A DNA stretch of 64,000 nucleotides from Prevotella sp. oral taxon 376 (GTDB lineage: Bacteria > Bacteroidota > Bacteroidia > Bacteroidales > Bacteroidaceae). Under the pieces are notes generated by a model that did no database searches, was not told the DNA's origin, and saw nothing but the letters and a program-made list of their open reading frames with translations. The stretch is from NCBI RefSeq assembly GCF_003043945.1, contig NZ_PYXG01000001.1:1600501-1664500 (forward strand), given 5' to 3'. Below, one piece after another: positions 54,764 to 64,000 of this stretch. The translations under genes and the position numbers were made by a program. Every line of letters begins with the position of its first letter. Positions within the stretch are counted from its first letter, which is position 1.

Positions 54764-55468
54764 TCACAGACATTTGACGGCATAGCCCGTCAGGATGGCG
54801 ATGGTGAAGCTGGTAAGGGTTCCCACCAATACATACTCGGTGGTCTTGATGTCCCGAGCCTTGTTCAGGTCGCCGTATCGGAAGATGGACTTGGCCGCGA
54901 GGAGGAACCCGATGCCTTCCGTGCTGTCGGTGAGGATGAATGTCAGAATCAGGATACGCTCCAGGAATCCGATCCATTTGCCGGCGTCGGGCAGTCCGCC
55001 TACTGTCAGTCCGCTCTTTCCCCACCGTTTCAGGAGCAGGTTCATGAAGATAGAGGTGGGCCTGAGCACTACGGTGTAGCCTATGAGATACTTGACGAGG
55101 GTCTCCGGGTTGTCGATCAGCCGGGTTGCTTCTCCGCATAGTTCCGCGCCCTGATAGCCGGCGGCGAGCAGGGCGATGACGGTCAGGTGGGCCGCCTGGT
55201 CCAGCAGGAAAGCGCGCAGGGCGCGGCCTTTGTGCCGTGTCTTGAGGGTGTCTATCACAAAGTGCGACGCGAAAATGATCAGGGGAATCTCCCAGCGGTC
55301 CCACGCGGCGGCCAGCAGATAGGCTGTCAGGGCATGGATGCCGGAATGCACGAGCAGATAAGTCCACCTCGCTCTGTCGGCGGAGCTTTTGCCTTGGCTC
55401 ATCCCGTCGGTTTGCAGGAAGAAGTCGGCAATGATGTGCGCGAGTATCAGTCGGAGTAGGAGTGGCAT
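54764..55468 (-). CDS. DUF3307 membrane protein
   Basis: 234 residues with about six hydrophobic segments. The N-terminal motif LLLRLILAHIIADFFLQTD and VHSGIHALTAYLL are typical of DUF3307, a family of unknown function. It follows the SatD-like gene by 2 nt, and the two families are often neighbours, suggesting a joint function. Confidence 0.88.
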   Translation of the reverse strand: MPLLLRLILAHIIADFFLQTDGMSQGKSSADRARWTYLLVHSGIHALTAYLLAAAWDRWEIPLIIFASHFVIDTLKTRHKGRALRAFLLDQAAHLTVIALLAAGYQGAELCGEATRLIDNPETLVKYLIGYTVVLRPTSIFMNLLLKRWGKSGLTVGGLPDAGKWIGFLERILILTFILTDSTEGIGFLLAAKSIFRYGDLNKARDIKTTEYVLVGTLTSFTIAILTGYAVKCL

Positions 55469-55470
55469 GT

Positions 55471-56106
55471 TTATTTGGCGTTAAGGGTAATCAGGTCGTG
55501 GTATCTGGTCAGGTAGGAGCGTATGAGTCTCTCCCTGGCCAGCACGGAAATCTTGCTGATGTTCTGGGGCGACTGCTGTTGCAGTTCCGCTATTTCCTTC
55601 TGAGTCTTCTGGAAAGCGATGGATTGGTAGATGACGAGCGACTGCGTGGGCGTCCAGTTCGAGATGATGTCGTCGGCGAAGAGCGTGCTCACCTTGAGTT
55701 CTTCGTTTACGCTTTCCCACCGTGTCCTGACGGCCAGGCAGCTCTTGCCCAACTCGTCGAAGGCCCTGCCCGAATACCGGAAGGCCTCTCCGTCGGAGGC
55801 GGTGATGTGACGGGCGGCAAACTCGATGCCGCCCACTCCTATGGCCATCCTTGCGTCCCAGGTGCCATCGGTGTCCTTTGGCGTGCTCTTGCGCAGTCCA
55901 GCCCTGATCAGTATGGCTATCCGCAGGGCTTCTGCGGCTTTGTCGGCAACCATCTGGAAGCTATCTCCGCGGAACACCTCGTATTCCAGCGGGGAGAGGG
56001 ATTTCAGGTCGTTTACGATGTGGTTGAGTTCCTGCAACAGCCTCGGCCTCTGTTCCATGGGGATGGTGGTGGAGTTGATGATGTCTCCGGTAATGACGGC
56101 TTTCAT
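55471..56106 (-). CDS. SatD-family protein
   Basis: 211 residues: KAVITGDIINSTTIP at the N-terminus, FRGDSFQMV and DARMAIGVG in the middle, and an HTH-like C-terminus (KTQKEIAELQQQSPQNISKISVLARERLI) resemble SatD. The C-terminal helices look able to bind DNA. A role in control with the DUF3307 partner is inference. A -7 element lies at 56131-56138. Confidence 0.82.
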   Translation of the reverse strand: MKAVITGDIINSTTIPMEQRPRLLQELNHIVNDLKSLSPLEYEVFRGDSFQMVADKAAEALRIAILIRAGLRKSTPKDTDGTWDARMAIGVGGIEFAARHITASDGEAFRYSGRAFDELGKSCLAVRTRWESVNEELKVSTLFADDIISNWTPTQSLVIYQSIAFQKTQKEIAELQQQSPQNISKISVLARERLIRSYLTRYHDLITLNAK

Positions 56107-56130
56107 GCTTCTTTGGTTTGAATTTCACTA

Positions 56131-56138
56131 CAAAGATA
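56131..56138 (-). promoter_or_regulatory. -7 element of the satD-DUF3307 operon
   Basis: CAAAGATA, i.e. TATCTTTG on the minus strand, 25 nt before the ATG. Confidence 0.6.
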
Positions 56139-56360
56139 TACAAAAGAATGTAAACTCCAATGATTTCGGGTTGTTTTTTTAGAAACAACCTTTATGGTTT
56201 GCTTTTCGGGAGAATATTAAACCTTTATGGATTGTTATCCGCGAAACAACCTTGCGGCGATGGCTCTTGGGGGCCTCTGTGGCCGGCCGGGCTGTCCGGA
56301 CAAGCCCCCGGCTGGGTGGCCGGCAGGGGGAAGAAGGATAAAAGATAGGGTTCTATTTGA

Positions 56361-56399
56361 CGAAATCGCCGAAATTGTCGCACAAAATCGCCGAGATTG
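56361..56399. repeat. Two 17-nt imperfect palindromes on a 22-nt pitch (locus B)
   Basis: CGAAATCGCCGAAATTG (56361-56377) and CAAAATCGCCGAGATTG (56383-56399) start 22 nt apart, with 5-nt spacers. Each is partly self-complementary around TCGCCGA. This is the weakest of the three palindromic loci. Confidence 0.6.
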
Positions 56400-56491
56400 T
56401 CGAAGTTCTGATAAGACTTGTCTCCATTTCAGTGCGCTTCTCTAAGGCAAGTTGAATAGAAATGTTAACCCTCGTTGCCAAGTCATGAACA

Positions 56492-56527
56492 AAGAGCCGT
56501 GCCCCCCTATAAGGAAGCACGGCTCTT
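56492..56527 (-). terminator. Rho-independent terminator after the small acidic-protein gene
   Basis: AAGAGCCGTGC pairs with GCACGGCTCTT (11 bp, 14-nt loop). On the minus strand it is followed by TGTTCATG and sits after the genes at 56642-60261. Confidence 0.7.
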
Positions 56528-56641
56528 GGGTGCATATGAACGGTTTCCTTTTTGGGTTACCCGTTTTTCTTTCGACAGCCCTCCCATATGTTCTTGCTGT
56601 CAGTGCGGAGCGCATTTGGCCAGGGCCGGGCAGATGCGCTA

Positions 56642-56833
56642 TCAATCATCCCAAGGGTTGTAATTCTTTATTCCCCAAGCGGATTCGTCATCAAACCACC
56701 CTTCCTTGGCCTCGGGATCTCCGCCGATTTCGTCATCTCCCGCCTGTGGCAGAGAGGTTTCGTACATGACAGAAGAGATATTGGCCAATATGATTTCCGT
56801 CATTGGCCTTTCGTATGTTTCCTTGATCTTCAT
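56642..56833 (-). CDS. Small acidic protein downstream of the BspA-like gene
   Basis: 63 residues: MKIKETYERPMTEIILANIS at the N-terminus, then ETSLPQAGDDEIGG, ending KNYNPWDD. It overlaps the stop of the large surface protein gene by 4 nt and precedes a terminator. From memory, short proteins with a tyrosine-proline start and an acidic tail ending in an NPWD-like motif recur in Prevotella genomes. I know no function. It could be an exported peptide or a regulator of the neighbour. Confidence 0.65.
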   Translation of the reverse strand: MKIKETYERPMTEIILANISSVMYETSLPQAGDDEIGGDPEAKEGWFDDESAWGIKNYNPWDD

Positions 56834-59800
56834 TTTACTACTACTTTTTTACCGTTATGGATGTATATGCCTCGGGTCGGCTTGCTGACTTTCTGGCCAT
56901 TGAGATTATAATAGGTGTCATCGGTTTTGGAAGCCGTGTTGTCTGCCGAATTGATTTCCTCAATGCCTGTGGTCTCATTATCATCAAAGAGAAGTGAAAT
57001 CTTGGCGCCTCCCGAAACATCAATGTTGATGTATGCCTTGTGTACGCCGATGGTGAGTTTACCCTCGTTCTTGAACTGTTGCGCCTGCGATACGCGGAAA
57101 GCCTTGCCTCCGGTTACATAGAAGTTGGTCTTTCCATCTTCCGTGTCGGAGATATCCTTTGCGTCCATCGTTACAGGCTTCAGGATGTTGGCTCCTCCAT
57201 AACTCCATTTGTCGTCCTCACCGATGCGGTAATAGAAGTCGGCCGGCAAGGTGCCGTCAATGGCCTTGAGCACCACGCCGGTGTTGGCTGGAATGTACAG
57301 ACCATCTTTGGAAATATCTTCGCCGAGATTGATACTCTTCATGCGGATGATGCTGTTGCCGATCTTCTCGCCCGATGTGAAGGCGATCACCTTCGGGCAG
57401 TTCTTCGCTGCGTCCCAGAAAAGGCGGTTGCCGCTGTCATCGGTATCGCCGAAGTCCACATCAAACTCGCGCGAGAAGGTAGAGTATAGCTTGTTGGTCA
57501 GCGCGGGCGTGCCCTTGATTTTGTAGTCTATCTGGTTGTAGAACTGATAGTCGGCCGGGCTGTCTTGCATGGTGCCAGTCCCAGTATCCCACATCTGCTT
57601 CTTCCATTCGGTCTTGTAGTTTTCCACTACCGACTTCTTCACATAGATGTTCGTCGTGCTTGCGAACTCCTTGTAGTTGGTGTTGGTCTCGTCGAGTTCA
57701 AAGCGGGTGGTGCTCAGCATCTTCTTGGTCGGGGCATTGCTGAGGAAGAACACATTCTCGATGGTGCTGCTGTTGTCGGCGATATTGGTCATGAACGCCT
57801 TCGCGCCCACATATTCGACATAGTTCTTCACGACAACCTCCTTGATTTTGCTGCTTGCGTTCTGGAAAGCATAGTCTCCGATAAGCTTCACCTCGAGGTT
57901 TCCGTGGGTAGTGGTTTTCTCCGGGATTACGAATGTGTGCTGTGTGCTCTTGACGGAAAGCAGGTCGACCACGGTGGCGGCCACCTGCAGGTATTCGTTG
58001 CCATCCTCAACGAAGGAAGGCTGAATGCTCTTGAAGTTGTCCTTATAGAAAGGAATGGCATCGTATTGTGCCTTTAGGTCGCTGCGCACATAGATGTTGA
58101 TGTTTGCGGGCATATTGGTCGTGCCTGCCGTTCCATCGTCGAAACTCTTGTGATTGGGACGCTGGTCGATATTGTCCGGGCTAATGGGCTCTTCGCAGAG
58201 GAAGGCGATGTCTTTCAGGTTCTTGCAAAGACTGAAGGCACGGTCGCCGATTTCGGTTACCTTGTTCGGGATCATCACACTCGTCAGGTTCACGCACTCG
58301 AGGAAGGCGAAGTCGCCGATCTTCGTGATCGAAGGGGGCAGGAGCGTGAACTTGGCATGCGCCTTGCCGTGGGGGAAGAGCACGAGGGTCTCCTTGTTCT
58401 TGGTAAGTAGATAGCCGTCAACGCTGGAATACCTGGTATTCTTCTTGTCGACATTGATGTCGGTCAGGTTCTCGCAATACTTGAAAGCCTCTGAACTGAT
58501 GTCGGTCAGGTTTTCAGACACATTGACCACGGTCAGGGCCGAGCAGCTGCGGAAGGCCTCGCGATCCAGTTTGGTCACGCTGTTGGGGATGCTGATAGCC
58601 GTAAGACCACAGTCGGCGAAGGCACCCTGCCCGATGATCCCGATAGTGGCATCGGGGGCGAACTCGGCGGTCTTGAGACTTGAGCATCCTGCAAAAGCAT
58701 TCTTTTCAATATCGGTTACGGTCTTTGGGAATACGATTTTTTCCAGTTTTGTGAGTCCGTAGAACGCGGATTCTTCTATCTTTTCCAAAGTGCAACTTCC
58801 TTTGAAATTGAACTCCCGCAATTTCTCATTAGTTCTGAAGGCATCTTTCTTGATGGTCGTCAACTTGGAGTTGTCAGGCACATTAATGACTTCTAAGTTC
58901 CTGCATGCGTTGAAAATATTGGTAACTTCGGTGAGCGACGAGGGCAGCATAACCTCTTTCAATTTCTGACACCAGCCAAAGGCGAACTTTTCAATGGTTG
59001 CTACTTTGGAAGTTTCCTTAAAGGTTAACTTCGACATGTTATATACATCATTGAACGCACTTTCCTCGATCTTCTCTACATTGTCGGAGATGGTAAGGTC
59101 TGTTATCGTACTGCATCCGGCAAAGGCATATTTAGCTATGGTCTTCACAGATGGGTCAACGGTGTATTTCCCATCGGACACATTTTTCCTTGGAGGGAAG
59201 AAATAGAGCATTGACTTGTCTTTCGAATAGACAACACCGTCAGCGACCTCAAAATTAACACAACCTCCAGGAGGGGCTTTGTATTCTTCTATATTCTGGC
59301 AACTAGCTATGGCACCTACCACATTTTCCTTTTCCAGATTTTTAGGGAGCGTAATGGATTTAAGTTTTTTGGCAGCATAGATGGATGTATTGTTGAGTTT
59401 GGTTACCTGATTCAGGTCTATGGTTTCCATAAGTTTACACTTGTCTATGGCACGGGGAGCGATCGATGTGATGCCATTAGGAACTTGATAGGTTGTAGTG
59501 GCTTTGGCACGAGGATAGGCAACCAATTCCGCATCTTTGAAAAGCACGCCACCAATGACTCTGTAAAGGGAGGTGCCACCCGCGGCGATATCAAACTCCT
59601 CCAGATCGTCAGATGGAGTGATGGTGGGGAAGCCCGTTTCCACATACTGCAAGTTTTTCGGGAGCACCAGTTTCCTAAGTCCGGTAACCTGATGGAAAGC
59701 GCTATAATAGATTTTCTCCACGCTCTCAGGTACATTATAGATTCCCTCTGTGGGATTCAGGGCTGACGGTACAGAGTAGAGTTCTTTCCCGTCTTTGGAG

Positions 59801-60261
59801 TAGAGACAGCCGTTGGTGTCGGACGAGAAGTGTTGATTGCCTGAAGCTACCGTTATTTTCGGCTTTGTCCCAATATTATAAAAGGCCGAATGGACAATGG
59901 TCTTAACATTACTCGGAATGGTGAGCGCTGTGAGATTGGCATCCCCGAAGCAGGCATCATCGAATTTTTCAATGGTCTCGGGCAGCGTTACTGCGGTAAT
60001 ATTCTTGCATTTGGCTCCGCCGCCACCTATCTGTGTAACATGGAAAGTGGTACCTTTGCCATCGTCAAAGCTACTCGGGATGGTGATAGCTCCCACCTTA
60101 GAGTCTCTTGCGCCAATGAAGGCTACATTAAAATCGGTTATATTCAGCACTTTGTATGCGAGGTCTTCGTGCCAAACCGTTTCTCCCACCGTATAGGCTT
60201 TCATCTGTATGGGAATTGCCAGTAAAAGCAATGCGAAAGTAAATAATAGAGTTCTTTTCAT
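56830..60261 (-). CDS. BspA-like leucine-rich-repeat surface protein
   Basis: 1143 residues: a signal peptide (MKRTLLFTFALLLLAIPIQMKAY), then about 25 LRR_5/BspA repeats (about 50-720 and again 790-850; pattern LTxVxIPxxVTEIGDxAFxxCxxL), a beta-rich region and a C-terminal tail YYNLNGQKVSKPTRGIYIHNGKKVVVK-like (about 1117-1143). Such tails resemble type IX secretion sorting signals. The family binds host proteins or other cells, and the ligand is unknown here. A TG repeat tract lies upstream. Confidence 0.9.
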   Translation of the reverse strand: MKRTLLFTFALLLLAIPIQMKAYTVGETVWHEDLAYKVLNITDFNVAFIGARDSKVGAITIPSSFDDGKGTTFHVTQIGGGGAKCKNITAVTLPETIEKFDDACFGDANLTALTIPSNVKTIVHSAFYNIGTKPKITVASGNQHFSSDTNGCLYSKDGKELYSVPSALNPTEGIYNVPESVEKIYYSAFHQVTGLRKLVLPKNLQYVETGFPTITPSDDLEEFDIAAGGTSLYRVIGGVLFKDAELVAYPRAKATTTYQVPNGITSIAPRAIDKCKLMETIDLNQVTKLNNTSIYAAKKLKSITLPKNLEKENVVGAIASCQNIEEYKAPPGGCVNFEVADGVVYSKDKSMLYFFPPRKNVSDGKYTVDPSVKTIAKYAFAGCSTITDLTISDNVEKIEESAFNDVYNMSKLTFKETSKVATIEKFAFGWCQKLKEVMLPSSLTEVTNIFNACRNLEVINVPDNSKLTTIKKDAFRTNEKLREFNFKGSCTLEKIEESAFYGLTKLEKIVFPKTVTDIEKNAFAGCSSLKTAEFAPDATIGIIGQGAFADCGLTAISIPNSVTKLDREAFRSCSALTVVNVSENLTDISSEAFKYCENLTDINVDKKNTRYSSVDGYLLTKNKETLVLFPHGKAHAKFTLLPPSITKIGDFAFLECVNLTSVMIPNKVTEIGDRAFSLCKNLKDIAFLCEEPISPDNIDQRPNHKSFDDGTAGTTNMPANINIYVRSDLKAQYDAIPFYKDNFKSIQPSFVEDGNEYLQVAATVVDLLSVKSTQHTFVIPEKTTTHGNLEVKLIGDYAFQNASSKIKEVVVKNYVEYVGAKAFMTNIADNSSTIENVFFLSNAPTKKMLSTTRFELDETNTNYKEFASTTNIYVKKSVVENYKTEWKKQMWDTGTGTMQDSPADYQFYNQIDYKIKGTPALTNKLYSTFSREFDVDFGDTDDSGNRLFWDAAKNCPKVIAFTSGEKIGNSIIRMKSINLGEDISKDGLYIPANTGVVLKAIDGTLPADFYYRIGEDDKWSYGGANILKPVTMDAKDISDTEDGKTNFYVTGGKAFRVSQAQQFKNEGKLTIGVHKAYINIDVSGGAKISLLFDDNETTGIEEINSADNTASKTDDTYYNLNGQKVSKPTRGIYIHNGKKVVVK

Positions 60262-60383
60262 TTTCTTCTTTTTTAATATGAATAATTTTTTGATTATAAA
60301 TTTTGTTTTGTCATATTGTTGTTTTGTTAGAAAGATAAGCTTATTTCTGGCTGCGGAACTTCGCTACCGGGTATGACAAACAA

Positions 60384-60413
60384 GGCAAGGACCCCCATGG
60401 AAAATCCTTTGCC
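60384..60413 (-). terminator. Possible terminator between the TG-repeat unit and the BspA-like gene
   Basis: On the minus strand, GGCAAAGGA pairs with TCCTTGCC (one bulge) and is followed by TTGTTTGTC. A possible -7 for the surface gene (TATCTTTC, 60330-60337, minus strand) lies just beyond. Confidence 0.5.
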
Positions 60414-60424
60414 GGCACTATTAA

Positions 60425-60682
<258 letters not shown>

Positions 60683-60701
60683 CCCTTTTGAGTTTTCGCC
60701 G

Positions 60702-60709
60702 CAAAGATA
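60702..60709 (-). promoter_or_regulatory. -7 element upstream of the TG-tract unit
   Basis: CAAAGATA, i.e. TATCTTTG on the minus strand, 20 nt before ATG 60682. The stretch from here to 61042 holds no other feature that I can support. Confidence 0.5.
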
Positions 60710-61042
60710 AGTAAAGTTTCCCAAATATGCAAGTAAAATCTGGAAATTATGCATAAACGGGTGCGTAGGAAGTCAAACGGATATGGCTGTCATTCAATGA
60801 GAAATCCGCATTTGGCCAGGGAAGTCCCCCGCACAGATTCGACGATCGGAAAGAAGCGGTTTCTAAACTGCCATGCTCTTGATATTCCCGCAAGGTGCGG
60901 TGGCTGATATAAAACCACTCGCGTATTGATTTGCCAGTGAGAAAATGCTCACCGACAAATGGCGGCTATCGGGTTTGGGGAAGGCGGAACTCGGTGTTCG
61001 GACAGGCCGCTCCACCCGGCAGCCGCCTGTCCGGCTTCTCTT

Positions 61043-62122
61043 TCACTCAAGTCTGCTGCCGCGGTTTAGCAGGTAACAGTCGAGGATTACGATGGCCGTC
61101 ATGGCCTCCACGATGGGCACGGCTCTCGGAACCACGCACGGGTCGTGCCTTCCCCGTGCCTTCAGGATGGTGGCGTTGCCGTTGATGTCCACCGTGCTTT
61201 GTTCTTGGAGCAGGGTGGCCACGGGCTTGAAGGCCGTACGGAAGTAGATGTCCTCACCGTTGCTGATACCTCCCTGGATGCCTCCGGAATGGTTAGTGGC
61301 GGTAGCGGTTTTGGTGTTCTTGTTGATAAAGGGGTCGTTCATCTCCTTTCCCCGCAGGGCGGCACTTCGGAATCCCTCGCCGTATTCGAATCCTTTGGCG
61401 GCGTTGATGCTCAGCATCGCGGCCCCTAAGTGGGCGTGGAGCTTGTCGAACTCAGGCTCTCCGAGGCCCGCCGGACAGCCTTTCACCACGCAGGTAACGG
61501 TGCCTCCGATGGTGTCGCCGGCGGCTTTTACCTTTAGGATGAGCTCCTCCATCTGCCGTGCCTTTTCGTCGTCGGGGCATCTCACGACGCTTGCTTCGGT
61601 CTTCGCTAAGTCGTAGCGGCGGTAGTCGGGGTCGAGGACGATGTCGCCCACTTGTGAGGTGTAGGCCTGTATGCTGATGCCGATTCTCCGCAGGGCCAGC
61701 TTGGCGAGGGCTCCCGCCACGCAGCGGCTGACGGTGACGCGTGCCGAGGAGCGTCCTCCGCCCCGATAGTCGCGGATGCCGTACTTGGCCATATAGGTAT
61801 AATCGGCATGCGAGGGCCGGAATGCGTTGCGCATCTCCTCGTAGTCCTGCGAGTGCTGGTCGGTGTTCGGGACGAGGAAGCCTATCGGCGCGCCCGTGGA
61901 CTTACCCTCGAAGATGCCGCTCAGAAACCTCACCCGGTCGGACTCCCGTCGCCCCGTGGTGATCCGGCTCTGGCCGGGGCGACGCCTGTCAAGCTCCCGC
62001 TGCACGAATCCTTCATCGATCTCAATGCCCGCGGGATAGCCGTCTATCACGCCTCCTACGGCTTCTCCGTGGCTTTCTCCGAAGGTGGTGAGCCTGAAAA
62101 TATTACCCAGCGTATTGCTCAT
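61043..62122 (-). CDS. aroC: Chorismate synthase
   Basis: 359 residues, full length. [18 protein letters not shown] (residues 13-30), [20 protein letters not shown] and [19 protein letters not shown] are the three family signatures, with the catalytic histidines. It converts EPSP to chorismate using reduced FMN. It follows slyD by 5 nt, so the two are likely co-transcribed. Confidence 0.97.
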   Translation of the reverse strand: MSNTLGNIFRLTTFGESHGEAVGGVIDGYPAGIEIDEGFVQRELDRRRPGQSRITTGRRESDRVRFLSGIFEGKSTGAPIGFLVPNTDQHSQDYEEMRNAFRPSHADYTYMAKYGIRDYRGGGRSSARVTVSRCVAGALAKLALRRIGISIQAYTSQVGDIVLDPDYRRYDLAKTEASVVRCPDDEKARQMEELILKVKAAGDTIGGTVTCVVKGCPAGLGEPEFDKLHAHLGAAMLSINAAKGFEYGEGFRSAALRGKEMNDPFINKNTKTATATNHSGGIQGGISNGEDIYFRTAFKPVATLLQEQSTVDINGNATILKARGRHDPCVVPRAVPIVEAMTAIVILDCYLLNRGSRLE

Positions 62123-62127
62123 ATTCC

Positions 62128-62772
62128 TTATTTCTTATCGCATGGGCAGCCTTCATGGTTCCCATGACCGTCCTGGTGGCAGCACTTTCCGTGCCCGTGG
62201 CCGTCGTGGTCTCCGTCGCAATGCCCGCCGCAGTGTCCTTCACGATGTCCCTCACAGTGCCCGTCGCAGCCGCCTTCTCCGCTCAGCATTTTGGCAAATT
62301 GCTCGATTTCCTGGTTGGTCGCGTCGCGGTTGTCGATGATGTGGCCCTTAAAATTGAGTGTCTTTCCGGCCAGCGGATGGTTCAAGTCCATCTTCACGGT
62401 GCTGTCGCCGATGGCTATCACGCGCCCCATGAACCGATTGCCGTCTTCATTCTGCAGAGGTACTACGGAGTCGACGAAGATGTGCTCGTCGTCAAACTTC
62501 CCATTGACCACAAACATTTGCCTGTCGAGGTCAAGCACATGTTCCTGCATGTATTCGCCATAGGCCTGCCCGGGGGTGAGGGTGAAGTCGAACTCATCGC
62601 CCTCGTGAAGGTCTGCCACGGCTTTCTCGAAGTCTTCGAGGGTGATTCCGAAGCCGCTCAGGAATACGAACGGCTTGTCGGCGGAGGTCTCTTCTATGAG
62701 GTGGCTGCCTCCGTCGGTTACATCATATAGCCGATAGGCTACATGAATCAGTTTGTTGGTCTTCTTGTCCAT
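62128..62772 (-). CDS. slyD: SlyD-like FKBP-type peptidyl-prolyl isomerase
   Basis: 214 residues: an FKBP domain with an insert-in-flap ([73 protein letters not shown]) and a His/Cys/Gly-rich C-terminal tail (about 170-214) that probably binds nickel or other metals. It combines proline isomerase and chaperone roles. A -7 element is at 62803-62810. Confidence 0.93.
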   Translation of the reverse strand: MDKKTNKLIHVAYRLYDVTDGGSHLIEETSADKPFVFLSGFGITLEDFEKAVADLHEGDEFDFTLTPGQAYGEYMQEHVLDLDRQMFVVNGKFDDEHIFVDSVVPLQNEDGNRFMGRVIAIGDSTVKMDLNHPLAGKTLNFKGHIIDNRDATNQEIEQFAKMLSGEGGCDGHCEGHREGHCGGHCDGDHDGHGHGKCCHQDGHGNHEGCPCDKK

Positions 62773-62802
62773 GTATCTTCTACATTATCTATAATTATGC
62801 CG

Positions 62803-62810
62803 CAAAGATA
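62803..62810 (-). promoter_or_regulatory. -7 element of the slyD-aroC operon
   Basis: CAAAGATA, i.e. TATCTTTG on the minus strand, 31 nt upstream of the slyD ATG. Confidence 0.6.
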
Positions 62811-63020
62811 CGAAAAAATGCCGTAATATCCGAGCGAAGCAGCAAGTTTTAACGCTCGGGGCTGTTCCAGAGGCTTTTCAGGGCCACATGCGTAGGACTT
62901 TTATGCCTTCTGTTCCCTTGTTTAGTATTTCAATAGAATCTGCCGCATGAAGTTGCGGTATTCATTGGGGGGATACTCGGCCACGGTCGCGCCGACTCCG
63001 GTGGATGGCTGCCGCTTCGT

Positions 63021-63103
63021 GTTTCAGCGGCTGAAACTCTGGGTTTCAATGGCTGAAACTTCGAGTTTCAATGACTGAAACTCCGATTACAGACCGCTTG
63101 TAA
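63021..63103. repeat. Four 17-nt imperfect palindromes on a 22-nt pitch (locus C)
   Basis: Units start at 63021, 63043, 63065 and 63087, exactly 22 nt apart. They read GTTTCAGCGGCTGAAAC, GTTTCAATGGCTGAAAC, GTTTCAATGACTGAAAC and TTACAGACCGCTTGTAA. The first three have 6-bp arms and a 5-nt centre. The fourth has a different sequence, with the TTAC...GTAA ends of locus A. Confidence 0.85.
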
Positions 63104-63147
63104 GAATCCGGACCTGGGCCTGCGGGCAGGCGGGTCGTCGTCAGAGA

Positions 63148-63257
63148 GGGAATGGGTTGTGGCGAATGGGGGAATGGGTTACGGCGGACGAGGAGATGAG
63201 TTGCCGTCAGAGAGGGAATGGGTCGCGGCGGACGAGGAGATGGGCTGCCGTTCAAGA
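63148..63257. repeat. Five-unit 22-nt tandem array (locus D)
   Basis: Units start at 63148, 63170, 63192, 63214 and 63236. They alternate between GGGAATGGGT- and GGAGATG-type starts, with GGCGGACGA ends recurring. Units are similar but not palindromic. The array lies just upstream of the subtilase promoter. Confidence 0.75.
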
Positions 63258-63271
63258 TTTCCCGGCCAGAA

Positions 63272-63303
63272 TTTGCAGATGTGATATTTTTTCGCTTACT
63301 TTG
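63272..63303 (+). promoter_or_regulatory. Promoter of the subtilisin-like protease gene
   Basis: TTTG (63272-63275), 20 nt, then TTACTTTG (63296-63303). The ATG follows only 4 nt later, so the message may be nearly leaderless. Confidence 0.5.
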
Positions 63304-63307
63304 TGGC

Positions 63308-64000
63308 ATGAAACGAATGGTTTTCATGTTTTTGGCGGTGGTGGGCGCGCTGAGTCTGAGTGCCCAGCGCCCCGATTATGCCAAGATGTCGACCCTGGTG
63401 CGGCAGCTCTCGCTCGCTCGGGAGGGCAGGCAGACGCGCGCCGCCTCGCCCTCGGACGGCAGGGAGCCTGCCCTCTGCGCCTTCGTGCGTATAGACGGCG
63501 ACGGCGACAGGGTGCTCCGCTCGCATGGCTGCGAGCCGCTGACGAGCGAAGGGAACATCTGGATAGCCAGCATTCCCCTCTCACGGCTGGCGTCGCTGTC
63601 GCGCGCCGGGGGCGTAAGGCGCATCGAGGCCGGTCGCTCCAACAGCATCCAGACCGACACGATGGCCACCATCCTCAATGCCCGGAAGGCGTATGAGGGG
63701 GGCGGGAAACTGCCCCGGGCCTATACGGGAAAGGGCGTGGTGGTGGGCGTGATGGACATCGGGTTCGACCTGACGCACCCGAACTTCTACAACGCCGACG
63801 CCACCGAGTATCGCATCAAGGCCTTCTGGGACCAGCTGGCCACCGACAGCAACCGCTATGTGGGGCGCGACTACGAGGGCGAGGAGACGCTCCTTGCCCT
63901 GGCGCACTCGAGAGACGGGATCGACCAGACCCACGGCACCCACACCCTGGGCATCGCCGCGGGCGGCGGATGGGACCCCGACGAGCCGGGCAGGTATCGC
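63308..64000 (+). CDS. Subtilisin-like serine protease, 3' partial
   Basis: 231 residues up to the window edge. A signal peptide (MKRMVFMFLAVVGALSLSAQ) is followed by a propeptide-like region (about 25-120) and the start of an S8 peptidase domain. GVVVGVMDIGFDLTHPNF carries the catalytic Asp and DQTHGTHTLGIAAG the catalytic His. The Ser lies beyond the window. It is probably an exported protease. The ATG at 63317 is an alternative start. Confidence 0.88.
   Translation, partial: MKRMVFMFLAVVGALSLSAQRPDYAKMSTLVRQLSLAREGRQTRAASPSDGREPALCAFVRIDGDGDRVLRSHGCEPLTSEGNIWIASIPLSRLASLSRAGGVRRIEAGRSNSIQTDTMATILNARKAYEGGGKLPRAYTGKGVVVGVMDIGFDLTHPNFYNADATEYRIKAFWDQLATDSNRYVGRDYEGEETLLALAHSRDGIDQTHGTHTLGIAAGGGWDPDEPGRYR

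Larger units (their letters stand above)
56139..56641. other. Intergenic region with hairpin, repeats and terminator
   Basis: No gene. It holds the hairpin GGTTGTTT/AAACAACC at 56169-56190, recurring words AAACAACC and CCTTTATGG around 56183-56252, the two 22-nt-pitch units at 56361-56399 and the terminator at 56492-56527. Confidence 0.55.

Overview
The window is from a Bacteroidales bacterium, most likely a Prevotella-like genus. The evidence is the promoter style (TTTG, about 20 nt, then TAnnTTTG), a BspA-like leucine-rich surface protein with a C-terminal tail resembling type IX sorting domains, a tmRNA with tag GENNYALAA, and a Bacteroides-type conjugative transposon. The genus is inference.

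Layout. (1) 1-1319: chromosomal edge with a partial SAM methyltransferase and a lone 5S rRNA on the minus strand. (2) 1320 to about 31020: a rearranged integrative conjugative element. It has a minus-strand tra operon (traA at 13748 down to a lysozyme at 1797), an oriT-like region with mobA facing right, an 11 kb type I restriction-modification island, a second diverged oriT-mobA facing left, two Xis-like proteins, a DUF1896 protein and two tandem tyrosine integrases. No relaxase (mobB) or coupling protein (mobC) is present. (3) 31027-34970: the 3' part of an SNF2-type helicase gene from another mobile element, split by a complete group II intron at 31444-33911. (4) 35056-35453: tmRNA, followed to about 41180 by a small AT-rich island with an AbiE toxin-antitoxin pair, a primase-helicase and HTH proteins. 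(5) 41308-64000: higher-GC core chromosome with tag, a J-domain protein, a MazG-like enzyme, holA, pyrK-pyrD, a TetR regulator with two ABC exporters, a GH25 lysozyme with MORN repeats, SatD and DUF3307, a BspA-like protein, aroC, slyD and the start of a subtilisin-like protease.

The most striking system is the R-M island. An XRE regulator, hsdR, hsdM, a DUF1016 nuclease and an Abi/HEPN-like gene run in one direction. They are followed by three hsdS units and a tyrosine recombinase. Four copies of one 14-bp sequence sit in hsdS at equivalent codons in alternating orientation, so inversion can reassort two N-terminal and two C-terminal recognition domains in frame. Two oppositely facing mobA genes flank the whole island.

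A second unexplained signal is in the core chromosome. At least two, probably three, intergenic gaps carry 17-nt imperfect palindromes on an exact 22-nt pitch. Sequence differs between loci, and partly within one, while the geometry is kept. A further non-palindromic 22-nt tandem array, a 41-nt tandem repeat and a 55-nt TG tract lie in other gaps.
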